The position numbers and the translations under genes were made by a program. From positions 1 to 42,365 of the forward strand of contig CALLPK010000035.1 of NCBI GenBank assembly GCA_938015415.1: a stretch of DNA of 42,365 nt, in the 5' to 3' direction. The notes beneath the pieces are model-generated. The model had not been told where the DNA came from. It saw nothing but the letters and a program-made list of their open reading frames with translations, and ran no database searches. Origin of the DNA: an uncultured Saprospiraceae bacterium. Its GTDB lineage: Bacteria > Bacteroidota > Bacteroidia > Chitinophagales > Saprospiraceae. This document shows, piece by piece, positions 24,710 through 32,366 of this stretch (positions within the stretch are counted from its first letter, which is position 1; each line of letters opens with the position of its first letter).

Positions 24710-25231
24710 ATGTCAGACTCCTTACGCTACCCCATCGGAAAATTTATTTTTGGTGGCCCCGCAGATCCAAAAAATATTCCTGGGTGGATAAAAGATATCC
24801 AACAACTACCAAAACAAATAAACGAACTGGTGAAAGATTGGTCGCCCGAAATTTTTCATAAAGTATATCGCCCGGATGGCTGGACGGGTGCACAGGTAAT
24901 TCATCATCTGGCAGATAGCCACGCTAACGCGTACATTCGATTTAAACTGGCGCTTACCGAAGATGTTCCTACCGTTAAACCTTACGACGAAACGGCGTGG
25001 GCTGAATTACCGGATGGTAGCAACCACAACCCGACTCCTTCCCTAAAAATAATTGAGGGGATTCACCAGCGCTGGGCAACCTGTTTGGAAAATATGTCTA
25101 ATACCGATTTTGAGAGACGCTTCTTTCATCCTGGCTTAAATCAGGAACTGCAATTAACGCAAAATCTTGCACTCTACAGCTGGCACAGCCGACACCATCT
25201 TGGACATTTAAAAATTATTGCTAACCTGTAG
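24710..25231 (+). CDS. YfiT/DinB-like putative metal-dependent hydrolase (bacillithiol transferase family)
   Basis: A 173-residue four-helix-bundle protein of the DinB/YfiT family, some members of which are bacillithiol S-transferases. The thiol cofactor of this organism cannot be told from the window. The sequence follows the YfiT pattern closely: RYPIGKF near the start, DGWTGAQVIHHLADSHANAYIRFKLALTED (about 56-85), KPYDETAWAEL, and YSWHSRHHLGHL near the end. The metal ligands are probably a histidine of HHLADSH (65-71), H159 and H163. It lies between hemC and the exonuclease gene, same strand. The TAG stop codon is part of the palindromic motif behind it. Confidence 0.88.
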   Translation: MSDSLRYPIGKFIFGGPADPKNIPGWIKDIQQLPKQINELVKDWSPEIFHKVYRPDGWTGAQVIHHLADSHANAYIRFKLALTEDVPTVKPYDETAWAELPDGSNHNPTPSLKIIEGIHQRWATCLENMSNTDFERRFFHPGLNQELQLTQNLALYSWHSRHHLGHLKIIANL

Positions 25232-25258
25232 AGAGAGACAAGGCATGCCTTGTCTATA
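25227..25258. repeat. Palindromic element of the GTAGAGAC...GTCTCTAC type behind the YfiT gene
   Basis: AGACAAGGCATGCCTTGTCT (25236-25255) is a perfect 20-bp palindrome, flanked by TGTAGAGAG on the left and ATACA on the right. The stop codon TAG (25229-25231) is inside the left arm. A second, diverged copy forms the loop-side part of the hemD/lepA terminator (26545-26578). Confidence 0.85.
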
Positions 25259-25272
25259 CAAAAATAAAATGA

Positions 25273-25848
25273 ATGTACCTCATCTTCGATACAGAAACAG
25301 CGGGTAGACCAAAAAAATGGAATCTTCCGTATACGGATACTAATAACTGGCCGCGAATGGTGCAGCTTTCGTGGTTGATTTTTGATAAAAACTACGAAGA
25401 GACAGACCGACAGGATCACATCATTTTCCCGGAAGGATTTACCATTCCACCGGCAGTGGTAAAAATTCATGGGATCAGTACCGCACGGGCTAAAAAAGAA
25501 GGGAAACCTTTAGTAGAGATTCTAGAAAAATTCTCGGAAGCGATAAAAAATTCGGACTACCTGATTGGTCATAATATCAGCTTTGATGAAAATGTAACGG
25601 GGGCCGAATTTGTCCGGACGGGGATTGCCAGCGAACTGTTTGAAAAAAAACGGATTTGTACTATGAAAAAGTCTACCGACTACTGTCAATTGCCAGGCAA
25701 GTACGGTTATAAATGGCCTTCATTGGCCGAACTGCATTTCAAATTGTTTGGCGAAGATTTTTCAGACGCTCATAATGCCATTGCCGATGCGGAAGCTACC
25801 GCCCGATGCTTTTTTAAATTACTGACCATCAAGGCTTTGAAACTATAA
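25273..25848 (+). CDS. DEDDh-type 3'-5' exonuclease (DnaQ-like)
   Basis: A 191-residue exonuclease-fold protein. All DEDDh residues are present: D6 and E8 (IFDTETAG), D105 (GHNISFDENV), H167 and D172 (AHNAIADAEAT). The length covers only the exonuclease domain, so it resembles stand-alone exonucleases or the PolIII epsilon core rather than a polymerase-fused form. DNA or RNA as substrate is undecided. The ATG at 25273 places the first catalytic motif at residue 6, as is usual. It lies 41 nt after the YfiT gene, across the palindrome, and 4 nt before hemD, so it is probably cotranscribed with hemD. Confidence 0.9.
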   Translation: MYLIFDTETAGRPKKWNLPYTDTNNWPRMVQLSWLIFDKNYEETDRQDHIIFPEGFTIPPAVVKIHGISTARAKKEGKPLVEILEKFSEAIKNSDYLIGHNISFDENVTGAEFVRTGIASELFEKKRICTMKKSTDYCQLPGKYGYKWPSLAELHFKLFGEDFSDAHNAIADAEATARCFFKLLTIKALKL

Positions 25849-25852
25849 AAAG

Positions 25853-26533
25853 ATGGATAAAACCGTATTTATCAGTCGAGATTTGAGTCCGGAAAGTCCT
25901 TTTCGTAGCCAGCTGGAAGCGGCGGATTTTCTAGTAACGGGACGTTCCCTACTCGATTTTAAACTGATACCATTTTCGGCGTTTCCCACTACTGACTGGA
26001 TCTTTTTTTATAGTCGGAAAGCGGTGGATTTTTTTTTTACTCAACTCCAAAATTTACCGATTGATTTAAAGATTGCGGCCTACGGACCGGGGACAGGGGA
26101 GGCGCTCAAAACGCATAAAGTCACTGCGGATTTTGTGGGGACGGGCGAGGGAGTTTCTACCTTAGCGGGGTTTATTAAAATTGCTGGCGACCAACCAACA
26201 GTACTTTTTCCACAAGCGCATCATTCGCGCCGAACCATCGAAAAATTAGCGGGAAATCAGCTTATGAGTTTTCCATTAATCGTTTATGATAATCTGCCGA
26301 AGACGGCAATCGAAGCGAGTCAGGCGACCTTTCTGATTTTTACCAGTCCTCTTAATGTAAAGGCTTATTTTGATCAGCATGCGCTAGCAAAACACCAAAG
26401 AATTATTGTGATTGGAAAGACAACGGGAGCCGCATTAGAGGCGTACGGAATTGTGGATTTTGAGGTAGCAAGGACGCCATCAGAGGAAGGGTTGGCGGTA
26501 ACTCTTTTAGAGTTATATGAGGGAATTTTATAA
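25853..26533 (+). CDS. hemD: Uroporphyrinogen-III synthase
   Basis: HemD closes hydroxymethylbilane to uroporphyrinogen III with inversion of ring D, the step after HemC. The family is poorly conserved, but the 226-residue length and landmarks agree: IFFYSRKAVDFFF (about 50-62), AAYGPGTGEALK (about 74-85), VLFPQAHHSRRTIEKL (about 117-132), IFTSPLNVKAYF (about 162-173) and IVIGKTTGAALEAYG (about 184-198). The start codon is 4 nt after the exonuclease stop codon. With hemC 1.3 kb upstream on the same strand, it is part of a loose tetrapyrrole cluster interrupted by two unrelated genes. A strong bidirectional terminator follows. Confidence 0.92.
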   Translation: MDKTVFISRDLSPESPFRSQLEAADFLVTGRSLLDFKLIPFSAFPTTDWIFFYSRKAVDFFFTQLQNLPIDLKIAAYGPGTGEALKTHKVTADFVGTGEGVSTLAGFIKIAGDQPTVLFPQAHHSRRTIEKLAGNQLMSFPLIVYDNLPKTAIEASQATFLIFTSPLNVKAYFDQHALAKHQRIIVIGKTTGAALEAYGIVDFEVARTPSEEGLAVTLLELYEGIL

Positions 26534-26590
26534 AAAAATAAATCACCGTAGAGATAACGTATACCTTGTCTCTACGGTAATTTATTTTTT
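26533..26590. terminator. Bidirectional terminator between hemD and lepA
   Basis: AAAAAATAAAT (26533-26543) pairs with ATTTATTTTTT (26580-26590), and ACCGTAGAGA (26545-26554) pairs with TCTCTACGGT (26569-26578), with one mismatch between the two stems. A and T tracts on both sides let it stop both convergent genes. It begins at the last base of the hemD stop codon and overlaps the lepA stop codon by 2 nt. Confidence 0.92.
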
Positions 26591-28388
26591 AATCATCTAA
26601 TTTCAATACCTGAATAAATGCTTTCTGTGGCACCTCTACATTACCAATCTGGCGCATTTTCTTCTTCCCTTTTTTCTGCTTTTCGAGTAGTTTTCTTTTA
26701 CGGGAAATATCACCACCATAACATTTTGCGGTTACATCTTTACGCAGTGCGGAGATCGTTTCCCGGGCGACTACTTTGGCACCAATGGAAGCCTGAATGG
26801 CAATTTTAAATTGCTGTCGCGGCAATAATTCTCTCAGTCGCTTACAAATCCTACGACCAAAAGTTTCTGCTTTAGTGCGATGAACCAACGCCGACAAAGC
26901 ATCGACGGCCTCCCCGTTGAGCAATAAATCCAGCTTAACCAGATTTGATTGCCGGAAATTTAATGGCGTATAATCAAAAGACGCGTATCCTCTGGAAATA
27001 GATTTTAAACGATCATAAAAATCAAAAACAATTTCGGCCAACGGCATTTCAAAAGTCAGCTCAACCCGCGTAGGAGTCAGATAAATCTGCTTACTCAAAA
27101 TCCCTCTTTTATCCATACAGAGTTTCATAATCGAGCCGATATAATCGGGCTTGGTAATGATCTGTGCTTCGATATAAGGCTCTTCCACAAAATCCAGAAT
27201 CGAAGGATCTGGCAGGTCAACCGGTGTATTCACCAGAAATTTTTCACTGCCTGCTTTTTTTGTTTTGGCGTAATAAGTTACGTTAGGAATTGTGGTAATT
27301 ACTTCCTGATTAAATTCCCGTGACAACCGCTCCTGAATAATTTCCAGGTGCAACATCCCAAGGAATCCACATCTGAATCCAAATCCCAGGGCAGCAGATG
27401 ATTCTGGTTCAAAGACCAAAGAAGCATCGTTTAATTGTAATTTTTCTAAACTATCCCGCAAGTCTTCGAAGTCGTCATTATCGATCGGAAAAATTCCCGC
27501 AAAAACCATCGGCTTCACATCCTCGAAACCCTTGATAGCCTCTTTCGCCGGATTAATAGCATTGGTGATCGTATCCCCTACTTTCACTTCTTTTGAAACT
27601 TTAATACCCGTAATAATATAGCCAACATCTCCCGCACGTAGTTCTTTCTTCGGTACTTGACCAATCTGTAAAATACCAATTTCGTCCGCCGTATATTCAT
27701 TACCCGCATTCATGAAAAGCACCTGCTCCCCTTTTTTCAGCGTCCCGTTTAAGATCCGGAAATAAGCAATCACCCCACGGTAAGCATTAAAAACAGAATC
27801 AAAAATCATCGCTTCCAATGGAACACTAATATCACCAGTAGGTGCGGGAACACGATCTACAATGGCATTCATAATATCTTGTATTCCGATACCTGTCTTT
27901 CCACTAGCCAGAACAATATCTTCTTTTTCGCAACCAATCAGATCAATTACCTGATCCGAAACTTCTTCGATCATAGCACTTTCCATGTCCACTTTATTCA
28001 GAACAGGAATGATTTCCAGATCATTTTCAATGGCCAGATAAAGGTTGGAAATCGTCTGTGCCTGAATTCCCTGAGAAGCATCCACTAACAACAAGGCACC
28101 TTCACAAGCGGCGATCGACCGGGACACTTCGTAGGAAAAATCCACGTGACCGGGGGTATCGATTAGGTTAAAAGTATATTGTTCTCCATCTGAATGATTA
28201 TAGTATAATTGGATGGCGTGACTCTTAATGGTAATCCCCCGTTCGCGCTCGATATCCATATCGTCCAGGGCCTGATTCTGCATATCCCGTTCGGAGATCG
28301 TTTTTGTAAATTCCAATAAACGATCCGACAAAGTACTTTTGCCGTGGTCAATATGGGCAATCACACAAAAATTTCGAATATTCTTCAT
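26589..28388 (-). CDS. lepA: Elongation factor 4 (LepA), ribosome back-translocating GTPase
   Basis: LepA/EF4 is a translational GTPase that acts on stalled or mistranslocated ribosomes. The 599-residue length is normal. G1 is AHIDHGKST (11-19), switch 1 has [11 protein letters not shown] (46-56), G3 is DTPGHVDF (77-84) and G4 is NKVD (131-134). The LepA-specific C-terminal domain ends with [23 protein letters not shown] and [10 protein letters not shown] chose the ATG at 28388. The frame is open to 28427, but the extra residues ([13 protein letters not shown]) are not of the family, and the stretch coding for them contains a promoter-like TATATTTG on the minus strand (28400-28393), five bases before this ATG. 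Confidence 0.97.
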   Translation of the reverse strand: MKNIRNFCVIAHIDHGKSTLSDRLLEFTKTISERDMQNQALDDMDIERERGITIKSHAIQLYYNHSDGEQYTFNLIDTPGHVDFSYEVSRSIAACEGALLLVDASQGIQAQTISNLYLAIENDLEIIPVLNKVDMESAMIEEVSDQVIDLIGCEKEDIVLASGKTGIGIQDIMNAIVDRVPAPTGDISVPLEAMIFDSVFNAYRGVIAYFRILNGTLKKGEQVLFMNAGNEYTADEIGILQIGQVPKKELRAGDVGYIITGIKVSKEVKVGDTITNAINPAKEAIKGFEDVKPMVFAGIFPIDNDDFEDLRDSLEKLQLNDASLVFEPESSAALGFGFRCGFLGMLHLEIIQERLSREFNQEVITTIPNVTYYAKTKKAGSEKFLVNTPVDLPDPSILDFVEEPYIEAQIITKPDYIGSIMKLCMDKRGILSKQIYLTPTRVELTFEMPLAEIVFDFYDRLKSISRGYASFDYTPLNFRQSNLVKLDLLLNGEAVDALSALVHRTKAETFGRRICKRLRELLPRQQFKIAIQASIGAKVVARETISALRKDVTAKCYGGDISRKRKLLEKQKKGKKKMRQIGNVEVPQKAFIQVLKLDD

Positions 28389-28697
28389 GATGCAAATATA
28401 CGCAATAAATGATCCAAGGGTTGCCATCTTTCCGTCAGAATTAACAGCATTTTAAGTTTGAAAATATGGCTAATTATACTATCCTTTTCTAATGATCCGT
28501 TTTAGAAGTGATTATGAAAAATTCTTACTAAATCGACGAATTGTTTTAAGCTTATAATGGTTTGAATAAACATTCCTGATTTTTGTTCGCAATTATCCGA
28601 TTTTTTGATTTAATAGTTGGTTAACGAAATAATAAAGTTGGGATGCGCTGGCCTCCTCACTTCCCCAAAATCACTATCTTCGCGCAAAATATATAAT
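28389..28697. other. Divergent intergenic region between lepA and the propeller/OmpA gene
   Basis: This is 309 nt, AT-rich, with gene starts on both sides. It holds the lepA -7 candidate and, for the plus-strand gene, TATCTTCG (28675-28682), one mismatch from TAnnTTTG and 15 nt before the ATG. No gene, repeat or RNA structure was recognised in the remainder. Confidence 0.5.
28393..28400 (-). promoter_or_regulatory. Candidate -7 element of lepA, nearly leaderless
   Basis: On the minus strand TATATTTG followed by CATC and then the ATG matches TAnnTTTG. With transcription starting about 5-8 nt beyond the element, the mRNA would begin at or almost at the start codon. The upstream -33 element is not convincing. 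Confidence 0.4.
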
Positions 28698-31052
28698 ATG
28701 AAGTTCCACTTACTGTTTACTTTTACCATATTCAGCCTCTTTCATACACTTGTCAATGGTCAGGATAACACTCCGATGCGAGTCGTAAAGGGGGCGGCAA
28801 TCCCCGTCAACCTCGCCATCAAAAATATTCATATAACTGCGGACAACAAAAAATATGTAGCCGGAGAAGGTCAGGTCTACCAACTTTTCTCCGCTGACAA
28901 TGCCACTCCTCGGAATACGCCCGAAGACCAATGGCATCTTTTATTACAATCCGGAGGAAACGCACATCGTCATTTTCCAATACAAACTATTCAGACCATT
29001 TTAGGCGATACCGCAAATATAAGCACCACAATTAACACGGCTTTTTTTGAAGAAAAAAATAAGACACTCTGGATTGGAACCTCCGAAAAAGGATTATTCG
29101 AATTATTGGTCAGCGACGATCAGGCGACGCTCGTCCGCCAATATACGACCGAAAATTCTAAATTAAAATCTAATAAAATCAATGCCTTGTTAGTCGATAA
29201 ATATAATCGAGTATGGGCAGGTACCAATGCGGGAGTACTCATGCGTGAAAAAATAGATGGCGATTTTAAACTCCTCGAAAAAAGGGAGAAAATCGTTGCC
29301 CTTACCGCCCTCGGACCAGACGTATGGATACTAGGAGACGGAATTTTGTGGATGGCCGATGACCGCAATCGCTGGATTCCGGGAGACGTGGACAGCCGTT
29401 ACTACCAAGGAAAAGTACGAGACATTCAGTACGATAGTGAAGGTCGACTCTGGGTTGCTTCCGATATCATCACCCGCTATGATGTCGTCAAAAACAAAGT
29501 AGAACGTTTTGATTCCTCAAATGGATTTACCAGTAAAAATGTAAGTGTGATTCGGGTAGACCAGGAAGATGCTCTTTGGGTGGGAACGTTAGATCAAGGA
29601 ATTTTTCTGATTGAACCAGCTGCTAAAATGACGGTTTCTGCGGAGGTTACTTCTCCTCTGAGCTGCGATGGAAAAGCAGCCGCCGCGGTGAAAGCCAAAG
29701 TCATCGGCGGCACCGCACCGTTCACCTACACCTGGAATAAAAAAAACATTAATGGAGCGGAAGGTACGGGTCTCGGGGCCGGACTCTACGAAGTGACCAT
29801 CACAGATGCTGCCGGACAAACCCGAAAGGCCAGCGCCAACGTAACAGCACCCAACATCCGCGCTACCACCACCCTGCTTCAGCCCGCCGCTCGCAAAGAT
29901 ACTGACGATGGAAGTGTCTCCATACAAGCCACCGGAGGAACAGAACCTTATCAATACGAGTGGGACAACGGAGAAACCAAAGCGACTGCCGTAAAACTCA
30001 CACCGGGAAAACACGTCATAAAAATCACCGACGCTAATAATTGTCATGGGCTGGCGACAGTAAAAGTTACAACGCTTCCTCCCTTAGAAGTAGCAGTTGC
30101 ACCCGAATCGGAAAAACCTGCTACCGCTAAGTCCGATGTGAATCCGATTACAAAACCCACTCCAACCCCCAAACCCGAAATAGCTGAAATTCCGAAACCA
30201 ACGCCCGTTCCACTTACACCTTTAGATGTAAAAATTAGTTACCAAGCAACCCTCGACTGTCCGAATGACCAAACAACAATTACTACAAAAATTACAGGAG
30301 GAGCTTCGCCCTATACTTATAACTGGTCGGCTCCGGAAAAAAATAAAGCCACCGCTACCCTATCCGCTGGAGATTATACTCTTACGGTAACAGACAATCA
30401 AGGCAATACTAATGTGCAGAATTTTTCTATTAAAGCACCTGCTCCTCTAAAAGCGAAGGCAATTATGAACGAACCGGCGACAGACGAAAATACTCGTAAC
30501 GGAAAAGCAACCGTTAAAGTAACGGGTGGTACAGGAAATCATTTGATTCTTTGGGACAACGGAGAAGATGGAGCACAGGCTTCTAAACTAAAATTTGGTA
30601 ATCATTCTATCAGTGTCTCTGATGCCAAAGGATGTAAAACAACAACCACGGTAAACATTAAAAAGAGAATCATTGCTGCGTTGGATGTTAAAAAATTACA
30701 AACGGGACAAACGATTCAGATTGAGCAATTATTTTTTGATGCGGATAGTACGAATATGAAGTCCACCTCTATTCCCGTGCTGGATGAGATGTACAATTTT
30801 TTACGGGCTTATCCGCAGATCACCGTAGAAATTGGTGGTCATACCAATGATATTCCTGCTCACGACTATTGTGATGCTTTATCTACTGCAAGAGCAAAAT
30901 CGGTGGTTGATTATTTAGTAAATAAAGGAATTCCTGTGGAACAACTCACTTATAAAGGATATGGAAAACGAAAAAAATTAGTGTCTAATCGTACTGCAGC
31001 AGGCCGTAAAAAAAATCAACGAGTGGAAATTAAGGTATTGAAAGTGAAGTGA
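28698..31052 (+). CDS. Exported beta-propeller / SprB-like repeat / OmpA-domain protein
   Basis: A 784-residue protein with a signal peptide (residues 1-21, MKFHLLFTFTIFSLFHTLVNG). Residues about 90-310 hold propeller blades of the two-component-regulator type (TLWIGTSEKGLFEL, RVWAGTNAGVLM, RLWVASDI, ALWVGTLDQGIFLI). Four SprB-like/PKD-like repeats lie near 314-385, 403-459, 513-578 and 600-655 (for example VIGGTAPFTYTW, ATGGTEPYQYEWDNGE, ITGGASPYTYNW). A proline-rich linker occupies about 470-510. An OmpA-type peptidoglycan-binding domain fills about 661-784 (FFDADSTNMK, EIGGHTND, LSTARAKSVVDYL). It is probably periplasmic or outer-membrane associated, held to peptidoglycan. I chose the ATG at 28698; the frame extends to a TTG at 28617, but the signal peptide starts here. 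Confidence 0.88.
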   Translation: MKFHLLFTFTIFSLFHTLVNGQDNTPMRVVKGAAIPVNLAIKNIHITADNKKYVAGEGQVYQLFSADNATPRNTPEDQWHLLLQSGGNAHRHFPIQTIQTILGDTANISTTINTAFFEEKNKTLWIGTSEKGLFELLVSDDQATLVRQYTTENSKLKSNKINALLVDKYNRVWAGTNAGVLMREKIDGDFKLLEKREKIVALTALGPDVWILGDGILWMADDRNRWIPGDVDSRYYQGKVRDIQYDSEGRLWVASDIITRYDVVKNKVERFDSSNGFTSKNVSVIRVDQEDALWVGTLDQGIFLIEPAAKMTVSAEVTSPLSCDGKAAAAVKAKVIGGTAPFTYTWNKKNINGAEGTGLGAGLYEVTITDAAGQTRKASANVTAPNIRATTTLLQPAARKDTDDGSVSIQATGGTEPYQYEWDNGETKATAVKLTPGKHVIKITDANNCHGLATVKVTTLPPLEVAVAPESEKPATAKSDVNPITKPTPTPKPEIAEIPKPTPVPLTPLDVKISYQATLDCPNDQTTITTKITGGASPYTYNWSAPEKNKATATLSAGDYTLTVTDNQGNTNVQNFSIKAPAPLKAKAIMNEPATDENTRNGKATVKVTGGTGNHLILWDNGEDGAQASKLKFGNHSISVSDAKGCKTTTTVNIKKRIIAALDVKKLQTGQTIQIEQLFFDADSTNMKSTSIPVLDEMYNFLRAYPQITVEIGGHTNDIPAHDYCDALSTARAKSVVDYLVNKGIPVEQLTYKGYGKRKKLVSNRTAAGRKKNQRVEIKVLKVK

Positions 31053-31084
31053 TGAAGTTTGTGGAATCGTGGAAAGTAGTTAGT

Positions 31085-31286
31085 AAAAATGAGTCCTCCC
31101 GAATTATTTATTTAAAGATGATCAAGCCCCAGTTAGTTTGTTCGTTTGTTGGCCGGTTAGCCCTCTTTTTGCGTAAAAAAGGGCTAACTAGCCAAGAGCC
31201 AACTGGCTAACCAGCTAAAAATCTGGTTTCAAGGGTAAAATCATCACCTTAAATTTTAATTATGAAATTCGGGATGACTCATGTTT
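31085..31286. repeat. 202-bp palindromic intergenic element with inner hairpin
   Basis: The outer arms 31085-31105 and 31266-31286 match at 19 of 21 positions as an inverted repeat (GAGTCnTCCCGAATT core). Inside is a strong hairpin in which GTTAGCCCT (31156-31164) pairs with AGGGCTAAC (31180-31188) and TTTTT pairs with AAAAA near the loop. To the right lie repeats of about 8 bp of the GCTAACCA/GCCAACTG type (31182-31217). The right arm covers the stop codon of the metallophosphoesterase gene. It sits between two convergent genes and may act as a terminator; its ends also resemble those of a MITE. Confidence 0.75.
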
Positions 31287-31920
31287 TTGTTTTAAAATTT
31301 AGGATAATGGGCTCGTTCACTTGCCGATAGTGGATATCCAGCACACTTGCATTAATAAAACGCACACCGTTGACCATTCGTTCGCCGTAGCCTTCGTGAA
31401 TATGGCCGGATAGATGAAGTTTAATACTTGATTTTTCTATTTTTTTTAATAATTCTTCGCAACCCGCCGCTACGCCCGTAGTAGTTTTATCCAGTATTCC
31501 GTGAACCGGTCCGTGGGTCATTAGTATATCTGTATCGTCAGGGATTAGATCCCAGTGCTTTTTTATTTCCGTACCCCGCTTACGATTAAAGGCCCAGTCA
31601 AAAAACCAGGGAGTGATAGGTGAGCCCCAAATTTTGACTCCCTCTATTAATATGCCTGAATCATTGAGATAGGTTATTGACGGAGGAATGATTGAAGCTA
31701 TTTTTTCTTTCGAATTATTTTCAAAAAAGAAATCGTGGTTACCAGCTATGAAGATTTTATGTTTGTAATCTAAGTTTCCAAACCATTCTAAAAAATCTAT
31801 AATTTCTCTTTCTGTACCTCGACTGGAAACGTCTCCAGCGTGCAAAATAGCGTCACCAGGAGGCAATTGGAGTTGGTCGTGCAGGCCGTGAGTGTCAGAA
31901 ATAAGGACTAATTTAAGCAT
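31279..31920 (-). CDS. Calcineurin-like metallophosphoesterase
   Basis: A 213-residue phosphoesterase. The two-metal site motifs are all present: D9-x-H11 (ISDTHG), G29-D30 (HAGDVSSRG), G60-N61-H62-D63 (AGNHD), the histidine of MTHGPVHG, and GHIHEGYG near the C terminus. There is no signal peptide, so it is cytosolic. The pattern resembles small predicted phosphodiesterases of metallophosphoesterase domain-containing type; the substrate is unknown. I chose the ATG at 31920, which puts DTHG at residues 9-12; the frame extends five codons further to 31935. The stop codon lies in the arm of a palindromic element shared with the upstream OmpA-domain gene's 3' region. Confidence 0.9.
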   Translation of the reverse strand: MLKLVLISDTHGLHDQLQLPPGDAILHAGDVSSRGTEREIIDFLEWFGNLDYKHKIFIAGNHDFFFENNSKEKIASIIPPSITYLNDSGILIEGVKIWGSPITPWFFDWAFNRKRGTEIKKHWDLIPDDTDILMTHGPVHGILDKTTTGVAAGCEELLKKIEKSSIKLHLSGHIHEGYGERMVNGVRFINASVLDIHYRQVNEPIILNFKTKT

Positions 31921-32366
31921 TGTCCAAAGGAACAAAAATTCTCATAAGTAAGCTAAAAAATGCTTCTAAAAATGATTGAATTTATAGAGAATCAAAATTA
32001 TCTCATTAGAATATTACAACCTTAACTTATCATCTCTATACACAGTCAACCTTATACGTCAAATGGCCAATCTTCACTTTTTACGTGTACAGACATATAT
32101 CCCTCTCACCCCAACACAAAAGTTATTTCTTGGATATTATCGTGCTAAAAAGCTAAAAATCCTTAATATATAAATATTAACTTTTGGTATATGTTTTGCG
32201 TATAAAACCTTAATAGAAAATTCCATCCTGAATCATTGGATAGCAGATTCTTTTTTATATGCTTCTATCAAGTGATACAATAGTATATAAACAACTGATT
32301 ATCAGTTTATTAAAATGAAAATTGACTTAGCAAATGAGATACAATTTTCACATTTCAAAGGAAAAC
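31921..32366. other. Upstream region of the giant surface protein gene, 446 nt
   Basis: This interval is very AT-rich and separates divergent gene starts. It contains TTTTGGTATATGTTTTGCG near 32183-32199, which only loosely resembles a promoter of the local type. A 52-codon frame from 32315 overlaps the giant gene's start in another frame and is judged spurious. No repeat or RNA structure was recognised. Confidence 0.5.

Noticed and set aside
24640-24861. 73-residue frame overlapping the start of the YfiT-like gene
   Set aside because: It reads the same DNA out of frame, and the YfiT family match is strong in the other frame.
28389-28427. N-terminal extension of LepA to an upstream ATG
   Set aside because: The additional residues do not match the family, and the DNA contains a promoter-like TATATTTG on the coding strand.
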